The translations under genes and the position numbers were made by a program. Positions 23,701 to 35,839 of a stretch of 64,000 bases of DNA are shown here, in pieces. The stretch is from NCBI GenBank assembly GCA_003550325.1, contig QKWP01000414.1, positions 28,449 through 92,448 of the forward strand, written 5' to 3'. Source of the DNA: Gigaspora rosea (lineage: Eukaryota > Glomeromycota > Glomeromycetes > Diversisporales > Gigasporaceae). The first letter of the stretch is position 1. Every line of letters begins with the position of its first letter. The notes below the pieces were generated by a model, which was not told where the DNA came from, did not search any database, and saw only the letters and a list, made by a program, of their open reading frames with translations.

Positions 23701-24796
23701 ATAGCTTGCACAACCCTTGCTTGGTACAGTACTAAATTTGGATTATCGTTCTTAAAGCTTCTTTGATCAGCAAAATTGCCCATATTTTTTTATTTTTTAT
23801 TTTTTATTTTTTTTTGCAATAAATTTAAATTTCTTGCTTACAAATAAAAATTTCCAAGATTTCTCTCATATTTCCATTTTTCTGAGACTATTTCTTGTAA
23901 TACAAAAGAGCTGGTCGTTTGTATAGCTGAAATAATTGTGAAAATCTTAAAATTTTTTTTCGAGTCATAAAAAGCCATTAATAAAAACTGACATTATTAT
24001 TGTTCGATCAATTGATTTTATTTATATGAAAAAAACATAACAGGAATTTGTTTGTCATCACTAACAGGTTCTATGTCAAATATCTATCACAATTAGTCGA
24101 CTATATCATATCATAACCAACAACACCATTGCATTGGTAAAATGCAATCTTATCTTTCTTACTGTTCAGAACTATATGGGTACACTTGCTTCCCTTATCC
24201 ATTCTAGTAATTCATACTTAAGCAATCATATACAATCCATATTAACCTTAAAAATACCTGCATCTAACAAGCTAACACGATCAATTGAACACGTGGACCA
24301 TAAAGTCATCTGATATCGCTTCATTGACAAGCTCTTCAAAAAATATCTTTTTTTGAAACTGTAATTGAATAATATTTTGGTTCGTACACGATTTATACTC
24401 TTAAATTTTAACTGAACAATAACAGAAGTCTTGTTTTTTTTCTTTTTTTTTTATCTGGGGTTTTGCTGACTATGAACCCTTTTTGAACCGAAACTTAAAT
24501 ATTTGATTATAAAAAGTTACAATAAACTGATTATTGTTTTTCAAATTATTGTAACCACCTGATAATGATAAGTTTCTTTAAACCTGCAATACATACTATT
24601 TATATATACAGTATTTTGAACCGAAATTACAATAAGAGAGTTAAAATTTTCGATTTCTAACATAATAAATGTCTTTTTAACGCTGCACTAGCTTAATTCC
24701 TTATATTTATTTATGTGAATCAGAGGAAAACTCTGTTTTTATTATTATAGAAAACTTGTGTTTATATACTAATATATTACACATTGAAATTTTTTC
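23701..24796. other. AT-rich intergenic stretch, no gene seen
   Basis: Homopolymer and AT-rich sequence with no supported coding or RNA gene. Confidence 0.45.
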
Positions 24797-24880
24797 TAGC
24801 ACACAACATGTTATCTAGCACGTTGACATGCTAAACATAGATCAAATTCTAAGCATTACACATTAAGCGTTATTCCAAAC

Positions 24881-25173
24881 AGGTCCGTATTATTTCACCG
24901 AAAATCGACATCCCATTTTACTACAAATTTATTCACCGACAAGTTCATTTACCGACAGCACCGAAGCTCATTTCACTAACAAGTTTTTTTCTAAAAAGCA
25001 CACTAACTTTAACACTAATTCTACACTGACCCTAACGAAAATGACCAGAATTACTATGTTGGTGAAATGAGCTTCGGTGAAATAAACAGTCGGTAAAATG
25101 AACTTGTCGGTGAATAATTTGTCGGTGAAATGGCGTGTCTATGAAGTGATTTTCGGTGAAATGATTGCCACCC
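24881..25173 (+). mobile_element. TTCACCGACA foldback MITE, copy A
   Basis: It starts GGTCCGTATTATTTCACCG and ends GATTGCCACC. The arms are repeated (T/A)TTCACCGACA-type decamers in opposite orientation around a shared core with ACCCTAAC and GACCAGAATTACT. The flanking 9-mers ATTCCAAAC and ATTCTGAAC agree at 7 of 9. Confidence 0.8.
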
Positions 25174-25225
25174 ATTCTGAACATTCGAATAAGGTACTTT
25201 TTATCTAGATATGCACGTAGCGTTG

Positions 25226-26373
25226 CAGTGTTGGACTATGACATATATGACCAATATGGTCTATATGACTAGTCATAGATCATTTAGTCATTTTGCAAGT
25301 ATATATGATCTATGACAAATATGATCTATATGACCAGTCATAGATCATGCAGATATATATGATCTATGACTTTTGGTTATATAGATAACTAGTACCATAT
25401 GTGTCCGAAAATAGGCTACCACCTAAAATAAGCTATCCCACTCTTTTGGTCAAAAAACTTAAAAACGTCTTTGACCTGAAAATAAGTTACCCACGATCGG
25501 CAATAGTCGCTACATAGCAAAGTCAAAATTCTACTATGTAAATCGATTATCTTCGCTTAAGTAAACTTATTTGGGAGATCAAAATACACACACCATATAA
25601 TTTTTTAACAAGATTGAAAAGCATTTTATTATTTGACTTTTAATTTTTACCTTTGACGAAAAAATTAAAAATTGTTAAAAAATATATTCAACGAATGTAA
25701 AAATTAAAAGTTAAATAATAAAATCTTCTCCAATTTGTATAAAAATTTTAGAGAATGTGTATTTTAATCTCCTGAACATATTTACTTAAGCACTTATGAT
25801 CGATTTACATGTAAAATTTGGACTTTACTATGTAGTACCTACTTGCGATCTCTTTCACCCGAAAATAAAGGTTATGGTATGATTTCCTGAAAACCATTTC
25901 CCTAACATGCCATTTACCCGACATCACACAGGTGACAATTTGCTAAAAATATATATCCACAACTAACAAAATGCTAATCTTAACCCTATGTGATGTCGGG
26001 AAAATAGTTTTTGGGTTCGGGAAAATGAGAATCAACGGAAAACAATCTACCCAGTAACTTTTTGCCAAAAAAAAGGTAGCTTATTTTCAGATACATACGG
26101 AATGTAATGCTGTATTAGGTAGTGTGTAATTATATAAACGATATTAAATATTTGCTATTTTTATAAGTTAAAAGATCGAGAGCAATTTGTATACATTTTT
26201 TTTTTTAAGATTACTTATCATATGACTATTAATCATACATAATAAAATTATAAATAATCATATCGATCATATGACATGTCATATGATTTTAATCATATGA
26301 TTTATGATTTAACGACTATATGATTATGATTATTTAAAAAAAATTTATATGACATTTAAATTGGCCAACACTG
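25226..26373. mobile_element. 1,148-bp hAT-type non-autonomous element
   Basis: The ends are CAGTGTTGGAC and the complement CCAACACTG, flanked by TAGCGTTG and TAGTGTTG (7 of 8). The interior carries ATATGATCTATGACC repeats and a further inverted pair (CCGAAAATAGGCTACC at 25405 against GGTAGCTTATTTTCAG at 26076), so another element is nested within. Inverted arms near 25525-25830 add a hairpin. No transposase. Confidence 0.78.
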
Positions 26374-26712
26374 TAGTGTTGGGGTGTTCGATGTACTATG
26401 TAAATCAAGACTGGGTATGGTATGGTATATTAAAAGGTTATTAATGAATTTTTTAGATAACGTAGTCATTAAATATCATAATTATTAAAATTTTTAAATA
26501 GATGCACAGTCCTAACTGTTTGATAGTTTCAAAATGAAATTTTGCCGATACCAGCATTATGTCTTAACAAACAAAAATATAGAGCCATTTCTTTAAAACA
26601 AGAAACTAAATTAAATCTTTACCTTTTGAGGAAAAAAAGAAAAGTAGATTAAAAAGTTTTCATATTTAAATAAAAGAAATGCAAGAAATGTCACTATAGC
26701 TTTGCTTGTAGG

Positions 26713-26841
26713 CAGGATTGGCAATTTTACCGGCCAAACATTTTTTGGCCGGCCAAAAAATGGCCAATTCGGCCAAATTCATATGTTTTTTGGCCGAAAA
26801 GGCCAACAAATTTGGTTTGGCCGGTAAAATTGCCAACACTG
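26713..26841. mobile_element. 129-bp hAT-type MITE with perfect 8-bp duplication
   Basis: CAGGATTGGCAATTTTACCG at the left and the complement of CAGTGTTGGCAATTTTACCG at the right are flanked by CTTGTAGG on both sides (26705-26712, 26842-26849). It is almost wholly palindromic, with GGCCGGCCAAAA words. Confidence 0.9.
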
Positions 26842-27635
26842 CTTGTAGGGACGTAATCCTGGTCTCAGTGAAATTTCAGTCCAAGCTATCAAACAGTCAG
26901 GACTGTGCATCTATTTAAAATTTTAATAATTATGATATTTAATTACTACGTTATCTAAAAAATTCATTAATAACCTTTTACTATATACCATACATAGTTT
27001 TGATTTACATAATACATCGGACACCCCAACGTAGCGTGCTAACACTTAACTTGCTATCACATTAGCGTGCTAGATTATTTAACTAAAAGGTAAATCATAT
27101 GGAAATAGTTATAAACAACAGGTTTTCCACCTCGAAATTAGCTAACATTTAATACATTATACAAAAATGGAAATAAAATTGTTTATACTAATGAAGAAAA
27201 AGACAAACTAATAGAATTCTTATTGCATCTTTGATTAAGTATTTCAATATTATAATATAATTCTTTTGCAATCATATTGTTAAGTTGAAATGACTCTTGG
27301 GAAATTTGAACCGCTAATGTCACAAATTTCGAATTTGTGACAATATTCGTACATACGCATGTATGTACAGTACAAATATGATCGTTATACGCACCAGAAA
27401 TACGTATAAAACGGATATCATGGCTTTTGCAGGATAACTTGATTTAAGCGTAATATGCATCGAAACCGTATCTTTTAAGGAGCTTGACACACGTTGTCCT
27501 CTTTATAGAGGGTAATAGATATTAAGATCGTTTGAAAATGAAGCTTCGTTTAACGTTATCCCTCCTCCATCTCCTGAGTTTTCTCCCAAAAATTAAACAA
27601 ACAGAAGTGACAGATTGATCGATATAACAGCTTGC

Positions 27636-27647
27636 GGGGGGGGGGGG
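27636..27647 (+). repeat. G12 homopolymer
   Basis: Twelve consecutive G bases in an otherwise AT-rich context; the only such run in the window. Confidence 0.9.
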
Positions 27648-27834
27648 TTTTTCGCTTACATCCAGGAGTTCACAGCATACTATGTTTAATTTTTATGTTT
27701 GTTTAATTTTTTTTCTCTCCCTCCTGTAAATACGAAAAAAAAAATAACAAACGAAGGTTCAATTTCAAACTGCCTAGGATATAATAAAAAATAACTGAAA
27801 ATTTAATACTTATAGGTTTACCATTAATAATATT

Positions 27835-28064
27835 TGTGGCGGCTTATGCTGAAACTGACTTATGCTGAAATTTGGGGTCTCTATTTAAATCTATAAAACC
27901 TACTAAAATCCACATATACTCTTTTATTAATAACCCTAACCCTAAACCCTAACCAAACTATATAATAAAACAGTACCCCTGAAAAAGTCCTCTAAAATTT
28001 TATAACTTCATAATAAAATAACTTAAATTTTAAGCATAAGCCAATTTCAGCATAAGCTGCCACA
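27835..28064. mobile_element. 230-bp MITE, TGTGGCGGC ends, ATATT duplication
   Basis: TGTGGCGGCTTATGCTGAAA at the left faces its complement at 28046-28064, flanked by ATATT on both sides. A second inner inverted pair (ACTTATGCTGAAATT / AATTTTAAGCATAAG) follows. The core contains ACCCTAACCCTAAACCCTAA, a telomere-like string. Confidence 0.8.
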
Positions 28065-29459
28065 ATATTTTTTTTTAATTTATAAACCACAATCATTTTT
28101 ATCCACATCGGATACATCAACTATACCGGCTTCAAAACCGATTATATGCTTATTATGCTTTTGCACAACAAAGTTTCCTTTACAATTATTACTACAGTAT
28201 TAAAAAGGTATTTAAATCCAATTATAGCAAGTTAATTACTAAATATGAAATTATAAATTAGATAAATTATGTTGATTTTAGTGTTGTACTCCAAATTAGA
28301 ATTATCCTAATTCAGAATCAAGAAGTCGCGGATGCGAATTTTGTAATTTTAGCCTGAATAAAATTAATTCGATTGTTTTCTAATGACGGCAGTCTATATC
28401 TATTATTCTCATTGTTATTGAAAAACAACTAAATACTTTATTAGCTGGAGATAATATATTATATTTTAGATCAAAATAAATTTATTATATTTTAAATTAA
28501 AATAAATTTAATTATCTTAAGAGTAAAATGAATTGAAGTTTGACTTAGATTTCGATCATCGATTCTAAATCGATTACCGGTATGTATCAGTATTAGATTG
28601 GTCGATCCTTGTATGACAATCGAGTCAAACCAAGCTGCTCTGGCTATTAAAAATGAACCGGTTTGTAGCCAAAACAAATAGGTGATCCATATTTAGATTT
28701 ATACAAAGTTTTATAGGATCTTATAGCATTACTGCACCAGGCGTTACGGCATTACAATACCGTAATTAATTCTACAACCAACTATTCTAACCCTATAAGA
28801 AAAGTGGGTGATATGTACATGATAATTTCAGAAATGTGTGGAATAGCTAATGTTTGTGATATGTTTTACTATAATGAACTATCATATTATATATAAACTT
28901 CAACTAAGAATGTTTATAAAGAAAGTTTAGAACTAGTTATCTTTTTATATACAATATTAGTTAAGGCTTTTATTCGAAATTTCAAAAGTATAAATTTTTG
29001 ATTTGTTTAACTTAGAAAACCTTAGACATGCATTTAAGCTCTCCCTGAAATGTTATTACTTTATGTCCTAATATAGACAATTATATAGTGCAGTTCATCT
29101 AATGACTACTAGATGATTTGCACCATAGAAATAATATAAACCTTCCATAAATGTTACTGTATTGTTGTGCAAATTAAACCAGTGCATCAAAATTAATTGG
29201 AGTATATAATAAAGTAGTACAGTACAGAAACGCAAGGACATATAGAAATAATGATAGTACATATGGTTTTTAAAAGAAAAAATTCTTTGAAACAAAGATA
29301 TTTTTCCATAACTCTAACACAAAAAAAGCTCATGAACAATATTTTCCTTCACGTACGTACGTACCATCAAAAAATTTAACACAAATTCGTACGTCATTCT
29401 GAATCTATACTATCGTATAGTACCATTTTACTGAATACTCAATTAATGGATAAATGGAT
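28065..29459. other. AT-rich intergenic stretch, no gene seen
   Basis: No supported gene. A lone CCCTATAAGAAAAGTGG at about 28793 is a terminal fragment of the 21561-22354 family. Confidence 0.45.
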
Positions 29460-30225
29460 TTTTTAAAATAATATAAATTTCTGATGATTTCATTCCTATG
29501 ATACGATATTATAATAATATTATTGATCGGAATTAAATATTTTTAAAAACAATAAAAAGCATTGTTGTTAGTTAAAAAAAGTAAATAGGATTTCATGAAA
29601 AATGGTTTGTTAACTGATTACTTAAATTAAAATATTTATTATTATTTCTCGTCATTGGGCCTATTCCTTCATTTTGAACGAGAAGGTTCCATGGCCAACA
29701 ATACATTTGTGTCAGTCGCAGGATGTCACGTGAACAGAATTTTTCAAGCATAACATTTGCGGACGGGAATAACTGGAACAATGTTGAGCAGAAAATGAAT
29801 CATCAGGTTACTCAAATACCATTTCGTCATGAGACTCGTAATAATGTCCCGCCTTGTGGCTTTCACAAGTGGACCAATGACAATGTTCGATTCCGATTTG
29901 ACGAAGGAATTTTTTATGATGCATCGGAGTTTGAAAGTTAAAAAATTCGTAAAAGCATTTCCAGAATTTGAGCATATGCTCATAATTACTTATTATCTTT
30001 GGAAAATTTTTTATTTGCAAGGAATAACTGTTTTCGGAGTTGATTTCACCATTACAACGTAAATGTTTAACGGTTTGGACGCATGCTGGAATATTTTTGA
30101 AGCAGACATACTTGCTTCAAAACTTTATAAAAGAGATGTCCTGAGGATCTGAAGTTTAAAAAGCAAATTATCCATTTATTTCTCGGACTTAGAAATATAA
30201 CACTGCCCTGCACATACAGTATAAG

Positions 30226-30311
30226 GTAATTAAAAAGGTGTAATTTTGTATATCTTTTTTTTGAATCATGTCCGTCATTTTAATAGTCTAATTAATGCTA
30301 TTATCTTTCAG
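30226..30311 (+). other. 5' UTR intron of paralogue B
   Basis: An 86-bp GT-AG intron, GTAATTAAAAAGG...TTATCTTTCAG, ending 24 bp before the ATG. It aligns with the 85-bp intron of the minus-strand paralogue, including both splice sites. Confidence 0.65.
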
Positions 30312-30335
30312 AAAGATTATTTTCTATAACCAACG

Positions 30336-30824
30336 ATGGCGAATATTCCTATATTTGAAATATCTCAAGCTATTTTCAATACGCAAAACATACATCAATC
30401 AGATCCTCTAATAGTGACTGAATTTGCACATCAATGGAATAAACCTCGATACCTAACCGGATACGAGGCTTTGATGCTTAAAATTACACCAATCTGTATC
30501 AATGTTCACAATATTTCAGATCCAATTATTATTGATGAAATTGCTCGCTGTATTTGGGAACATTTCACTAAACCCGATCAACGAGATCAGCATACCAATA
30601 TAGCATTTAGAGTAAACGAGCTTAGGGCAATGGATCCTCAAACTTTTGGAATAGTTAATGACCAAGGTTCGATGAGAAGCCATGGCATTTCAATTGAAGC
30701 TGATGACGATTCTGCTGATGATTCAAAAATTCCTTACATTCCACATAATGATATGTCAGATATGCTCATTAATGGAATTAATCATAATGAAAAAAATCAG
30801 CTCTCAGATTTTGGTTGGAACTAG
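30336..30824 (+). CDS. Divergent MATA-HMG-like protein, paralogue B (162 aa)
   Basis: Intact 162-codon gene. The central part is nearly identical to paralogue A: YLTGYEALMLKI, CINVHNIS, HFTKPDQRDQHTNIAFRVNE. Substitutions concentrate in the first 38 residues and the acidic tail (EADDDSADDSK). The helix pattern IIIDEIARCIWEHF...IAFRVNELRAMDPQTF resembles helices 2-3 of the Rhizophagus MATA-HMG boxes, though the usual N-terminal RPPNAF signature is replaced by LTGYEALM. Both copies are open from end to end after clear non-coding divergence, which suggests both are under selection. The functional class is inferred and could be wrong. Confidence 0.75.
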   Translation: MANIPIFEISQAIFNTQNIHQSDPLIVTEFAHQWNKPRYLTGYEALMLKITPICINVHNISDPIIIDEIARCIWEHFTKPDQRDQHTNIAFRVNELRAMDPQTFGIVNDQGSMRSHGISIEADDDSADDSKIPYIPHNDMSDMLINGINHNEKNQLSDFGWN

Positions 30825-31471
30825 ATTTATACTGGATTTATATTCCAAATGATCGAAGAATTCTTTTTTTATAGTTATAGATGCTAAATTTGGTTGGATT
30901 ATTTTGTTGAAATGTTTAATTATATATAAGTCTATATTTTTTTTTAAGATTTTATAACCATCTCCCATAAGACATAAGCTAAAAATTAAAAATTACTTTA
31001 TAAGAGCGCCTATTTTAAAAACAATTATTATGAAATTAACTAATTTATTTCTTTAAGCTTATGTTCAAGTTCAACATGATTTTAAGAGATTTTAACACAT
31101 GAACAGAAATGATAGACTATGGGAAAACTAAATTATCATCAGAATTATAAATTAACTTTAACCTATTAAAAATATTGCTAAATATTATAACTAAATTTAT
31201 TTTTATATTTTCTTTATGATCTATAGTGTATTTTGTATAAAAAAAATTTAATAATCTATTATTTTTCCGAACCTGAACATATGCATTGTACATGTGTTTC
31301 TGGTTTAACATGCTGTTATTATTAAAAAGTTATTCTCGTAATGAACGTTTTAAAAAAGAATCTTAATTTATATAATGTCGTTTGTAAGTCAGGAATTAAA
31401 ATTTGCCTCAATTTTGTATATATTTAAGTTCATTTTTTTCGGGATAAACTATTTTTGCCTAATATTAAAAG

Positions 31472-31787
31472 GGGGTTCGTATTATTTCGCCGACAATCAC
31501 TTCACCGACATAACATTTCACCGACAAATACTCACCGACAAGTTCATTTTACCGACAGTTTGTTTCACCGAAGTTCATTTCACCGACAAATTTTGTTTCA
31601 AAAAGCACCCTAACTTTAGCCCTAATTCTACCTAATTCTACCCTGACCCTAAGAAAATGACCAGAATTACTTTGTCGGTGAAATGAGCTTCGGTGAAATA
31701 AACTGTCGGTAAAATGAACTTGTCTGTTAATAATTGTCGGTGAAATGTTATGTCGGTGAAGTGATTGTCGTTTAATTGATTGCCACC
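31472..31787 (+). mobile_element. TTCACCGACA foldback MITE, copy B
   Basis: About 316 bp from GGGGTTCGTATTATTTCGCC to GATTGCCACC. This is the best-preserved set of TTCACCGACA decamers, with six or more in the left arm and the inverted TCGGTGAA series in the right arm. Flanks (TATTAAAAG / CATTAAATT) are only partly alike. Confidence 0.85.
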
Positions 31788-32450
31788 CATTAAATTAAAA
31801 GGTATACTATTTTCAATAGGTTTGACAACTAGACAGACATTTCTAAAGTTTTCATTTTAAATTTTAATTGACAAAATCAGAAGTAAGTTCGAATTCTTTT
31901 CATCTTACAATTGCAGGATATTTATCTCATATTTGTTTTAGTGAGTGTGAATTTTAAAGAATCATGCTTTTTCAACTATAATTAATAATAATAAATTTCA
32001 TCTTTTTTTGTTAACAAGTATCACAAACTTTTTTTTTTATAAATTATTAAGCAAAAAATTACATAAATCTACACAAATTTATATGACTTTACATAATATC
32101 TACGGACCTTCAGTAATACTACACAAAAATTTATATAAATTATTCAGTGAATTTGCACTAATTACATAACATTACTGTCATTTATGTGATGTTATGTAAA
32201 TGTATGTATAGTCATTGAAGTTCGATTACATTTCATCGACACCAAAAATAATATTTGGAAAAAAATAAAGACAATATGTAACGATTTATCTTTTTCCTGT
32301 TTAAAATTATTTTACACTTATAAATAGGAATGACATAGAACTCTGACATTTTTAACAGGTTAATTAATGTAAATGTTATTTTTTTAAAGCCATAAATAAT
32401 AATTTAACATATATTTAACAATATATATAAAAACAATTCATATATTGTAA

Positions 32451-34793
32451 CAGTGATGGCACATTGTCATTTATAATAAATGAAGTTTTGTCATATAACA
32501 AGTCATTTTTGTCATAAAAAAATTATTTATTTTTTATGATTATACTTGTCATTTAGTTTATAGGTTGCTCGATAGCAGAAGAGCAATACCAATATATGTT
32601 CTTCATAGTTATACACCATACTGAAATAAGAGGTAAAACAAAACTGCTATTGCAGTGTGTAGTTGAATTAGTTGGTTTTGGAATCAACTGTCTTAATTCC
32701 TACCATAATTTGCTGTAAAAATTTGGGGAATTTACACATTGAGACCTAAATTTGAAAATAATTATAAATAAGGGCCCAACTTAAAACATTTATTTATAAA
32801 GGCCTAATTTTTGAAAATTTTACAAATACGGGCCCTAATGTAGTTACAGGATCGTTTCGCCAACAATCACATGCTTCAATTGAAATTGTGGTTAAAGAAA
32901 TAATATACTGCTATCAATTTTTATTCGTAATAATCATTTATGTTATTTATTTATTTATTATTTATTTTTGTAAAGAAATATGTAAAGAGAATAATAATTA
33001 TACAAATTCATTTTAAAAAAAGAGAATTAACGAAACATTTCAATGTAATTTTTAGATATATAGCATAAAGGTAGCATTTATATGAATGGAATTTTTCATT
33101 AAGCATTGTAAATTGATTTCATTCTGCCTGCATCTTTGATTACAAGTTCGTATATTATGGCCTTTTCGACCACATTTTGGTCTTCTGGTGAGCGGACTTT
33201 TTCCATTTTATTAAATGTCATAATGTGTTTGGCAGAAAAATAATAATTTTATAAGCAAATTTTAGAAAATCGAGACAAAAGAAATTTACTAATAGATAAG
33301 TGGCTTGTATTTTATACTCATATATTGAATATTTGATTACTAATTTACATTTGTTAATATGTAGTAATGACAATATTTCTTATGCACCAGAAGTAAAATT
33401 TGAGTTACATATGTACTGTACGTACAAGTAAGTTAAATCATGATTGGCTTGAGATCCTGCTTAAGCCACGATAGGCACTGATTCATATGATGCAAAATTA
33501 CTTGGGCCCGTATTTGTAATATTTTCAAATTTTAGGTTTTTATAAACAAATATTTCTAAGTTGGGCCTTCATTCATAATTGTTTTCAAACTTGAGTCCCG
33601 ATGTGTAAATTCCCTAAAAATTTTGTTACAAAACTTGTTAGCTACTGTAATAACACGCAATATGGAATTAACAGTTGTGGCTTCTATCCAATTTAATGTA
33701 AAAATTGTATAATTTGTATCGACTATTGCTGTATTGTGGTAAATTACAAAAAAAAAATCACGTACATCGATACTTGATATTATGATACTCAGTATTTGGC
33801 TGATTTATTCATGTTACAAATCGATACACAATACTGTATGTGGTTAAGAGGTTGATTTGGTACTATCATAATTAGACAATTGCTAATGAATTTGAAATAA
33901 TAACATTTCTTGATTATAACTTGCTTATCAATATTTAGTCTTATGTTGTATAAACAATCAAAAGCGTTAAAGCATAATAACTTGATCAAATTGCTACATT
34001 AGTTTTAGTACATTGATCACATTTTGGATATAACCATTTATTGGTTATTAGATCAATATAAAGCTACGACTACAAGAATCGCCAAGAAAATTAGTAATTA
34101 TCAAATAATCTGGACGGTAAAAATTCTAACCAAATATTAAAGAAAAATAAAAAATCTAGAAATCAATCATCATCTAAATCTTTAATGGAAAGTAATTTTT
34201 TCTTAGTATTTGCTAATATATTTACCATTTTTTAATAATATCATGCTTTTTTATCTATTATGGAGCAATTGTTCTTGCACTTGCACTTGTTCTTGAACTT
34301 GTGGACATTATGCAAAATGCTTTCAAAATTGTGAACCATTTAATTGACTTTTTTTACGCTCAAAATAGTTTGTATTTTTTAGATAATCAAATAACAGAAG
34401 CAAATTTGGAAAATTCACATCTCACGATTTTAAGAGAGTTGTTTAAGGGCGTTAATGAACAACATAACAGATAAGCAAGTAATTGTAAAATTTCAAATTA
34501 TCTATTTATACAGATAAATTAGTTCCATTTCTAAACTAATAGTAAGGTTAGTTAAGAAGCATAATTAAGCAGTTTAAGAATTATTTAAGAATTGTTCTTC
34601 ACAAAAAGTTTGGTCTTAAGAACATATTTAGTATTAGTATTATTGTCATTTATAACAATATTTTTTATAACTTGTCATTTTGCCATGGTTTTGTATAAAC
34701 TTTCCTTATAATAAATGATATTTGCATTTTAAATGACATATCATTTATAGTCATTTTCTTAAAATTTTATGACCTTGTCATTTGCCATCACTG
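32451..34793. mobile_element. 2,343-bp hAT-type non-autonomous element
   Basis: The ends are CAGTGATGGCACATTGTCAT and the complement of CAGTGATGGCAAATGACAAG, flanked by TATTGTAA and CATTGTAA (7 of 8). Subterminal TGTCATTTATAA words are repeated at both ends. It contains another MITE (32725-33615). No transposase frame is recognised. Confidence 0.8.
32725..33615. mobile_element. 891-bp MITE with ~110-bp inverted arms
   Basis: GGGGAATTTACACATTGAGA at the left faces the complement of AGGGAATTTACACATCGGGA at the right. The arms extend through AAGGGCCCAACTTA and TACGGGCCC. AAAAATTT flanks both sides (32717-32724, 33616-33623). It is inserted in the 32451-34793 element. Confidence 0.82.
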
Positions 34794-35132
34794 CATTGTA
34801 ATACGTATTCAAATCCCATTTGCATAATTTTTTTTGTATCGATAGATATTATTCGATGCTTTCTAAGCAACTTTTTTATTCCAAATTTATTATAAATCGG
34901 TTACATGAGAAATAAATGCATACATATGTATGCTGCACGATCGATTGATCGAGCATAAGCATGATTACGCAAGTTAAGTAGCATGCACATCCTACGTATG
35001 AAAAACGCAAGATTTATGTGTAGGCTGACTCAAATTATGAAGGAGTTACCAACGTAAAAAATTCTCCAGCTAAAAACTGACGTAACACAAAGGGGCACAA
35101 TTGTGGATCAAAATTTTATCTATGAAACGGCT

Positions 35133-35582
35133 TCTAGATCTAGTATAAATCATTAATAATTAGGTCACTAAAAGGAAGTTTTCATAGTAAATCGCTAATT
35201 TAGTTCCTTATTAGCACTATTAATGAGGTTTTAGCGAGGTTTATTAACAGATTGAATTTTTCAAAAAACCTCGTTAAAGCCCGTTTTACTTATTTGCGCC
35301 GAAAAAGGAAATCCGATTTAGCAAGCTCAATTTAAACTTTTTTTTTTTGTATATTTTCGCTTTTTTCTTCTTTTACGCGTGTTTGAATTCTTTGTCGGGC
35401 TGATCCGGAATAGTCAAAATTTGTACTCTCCGATAGACTAGTTCCTCTTCAGGAGTTTGTATTACTCGCGCAAATAAGTGGATGCGTTGTTAATAATGCT
35501 GCACAAGAAACTAAATTAGCGATTTACTAGAAAATTTCCTCTTAGCGACCTATTTAATTAATAATTTATACTAGACCTAGAA
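35133..35582. mobile_element. ~450-bp MITE with 75-bp inverted ends
   Basis: TCTAGATCTAGTATAAATCA at the left and the complement of TTCTAGGTCTAGTATAAATT at the right continue for about 75 bp, including AAATCGCTAATTTAGT. The core carries TATTTTCGCTTTTTTC and GTCGGGCTGATCCGG, shared with 15440-15600. Confidence 0.75.
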
Positions 35583-35658
35583 TATTTAGTTGTATTCGCA
35601 AAAATATAGGATTACTGCAATTACGGACAAGGTATTATATTTAATAAAATTTATTTAT

Positions 35659-35813
35659 TGTAAACCTCTGAAAATAAGTTCAACACCCTCTACCCTATCC
35701 TTTTAATTTCAGATAAACGGGACAACTTGAGTAAAGATATTATTGCTAGTTTCTCAAATCTGAAATTGAAAAAGTAGGTAGAGGGTATTGTGCTTATTTT
35801 TCGAGGTTTACAG
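35659..35813. mobile_element. 155-bp foldback MITE
   Basis: TGTAAACCTCTGAAAATAAG...CACCCTCTACC at the left faces its inverted copy GGTAGAGGGTATTGTGCTTA...CGAGGTTTACA at the right, with about 40-bp arms. Confidence 0.75.
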
Positions 35814-35839
35814 TATTCTTGTCCGAGATGGTTCGATTC

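Larger units (their letters stand above)
24797..27075. mobile_element. Nested cluster within CTAGCACG-bounded foldback
   Basis: TCTAGCAC...TAGCACG words at the left (24797-24830) face GTGCTAAC...GCGTGCTAGA at the right (27036-27075). The inner arms 26382-26555 and 26850-27030 are a strong inverted repeat (GGTGTTCGATGTACTATGTA onward, about 170 bp). Inserted in it are a TTCACCGACA MITE (24881), a 1.15-kb hAT-type element (25226) and a 129-bp hAT-type MITE (26713). Confidence 0.6.
29460..31345 (+). repeat. Inverted segmental duplication, arm 2
   Basis: Reverse-complement homologue of 5213-6905. Shared landmarks include TTGATCGGAATTAAATATTT near 29523, GGAGTTGATTTCACCATTAC near 30038, the coding region, and the tail TTTCTGGTTTAA near 31295. 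About 240 bp near 29640-29880 lack a counterpart. Confidence 0.85.

Noticed and set aside
27932-27952. Telomere or chromosome end
   Set aside because: Only two or three imperfect units, inside a MITE with matched ends and duplication.
29723-30062. Small open frames upstream of paralogue B as extra coding exons
   Set aside because: Frames are not conserved in the paralogous arm; this is better seen as promoter and 5' UTR.
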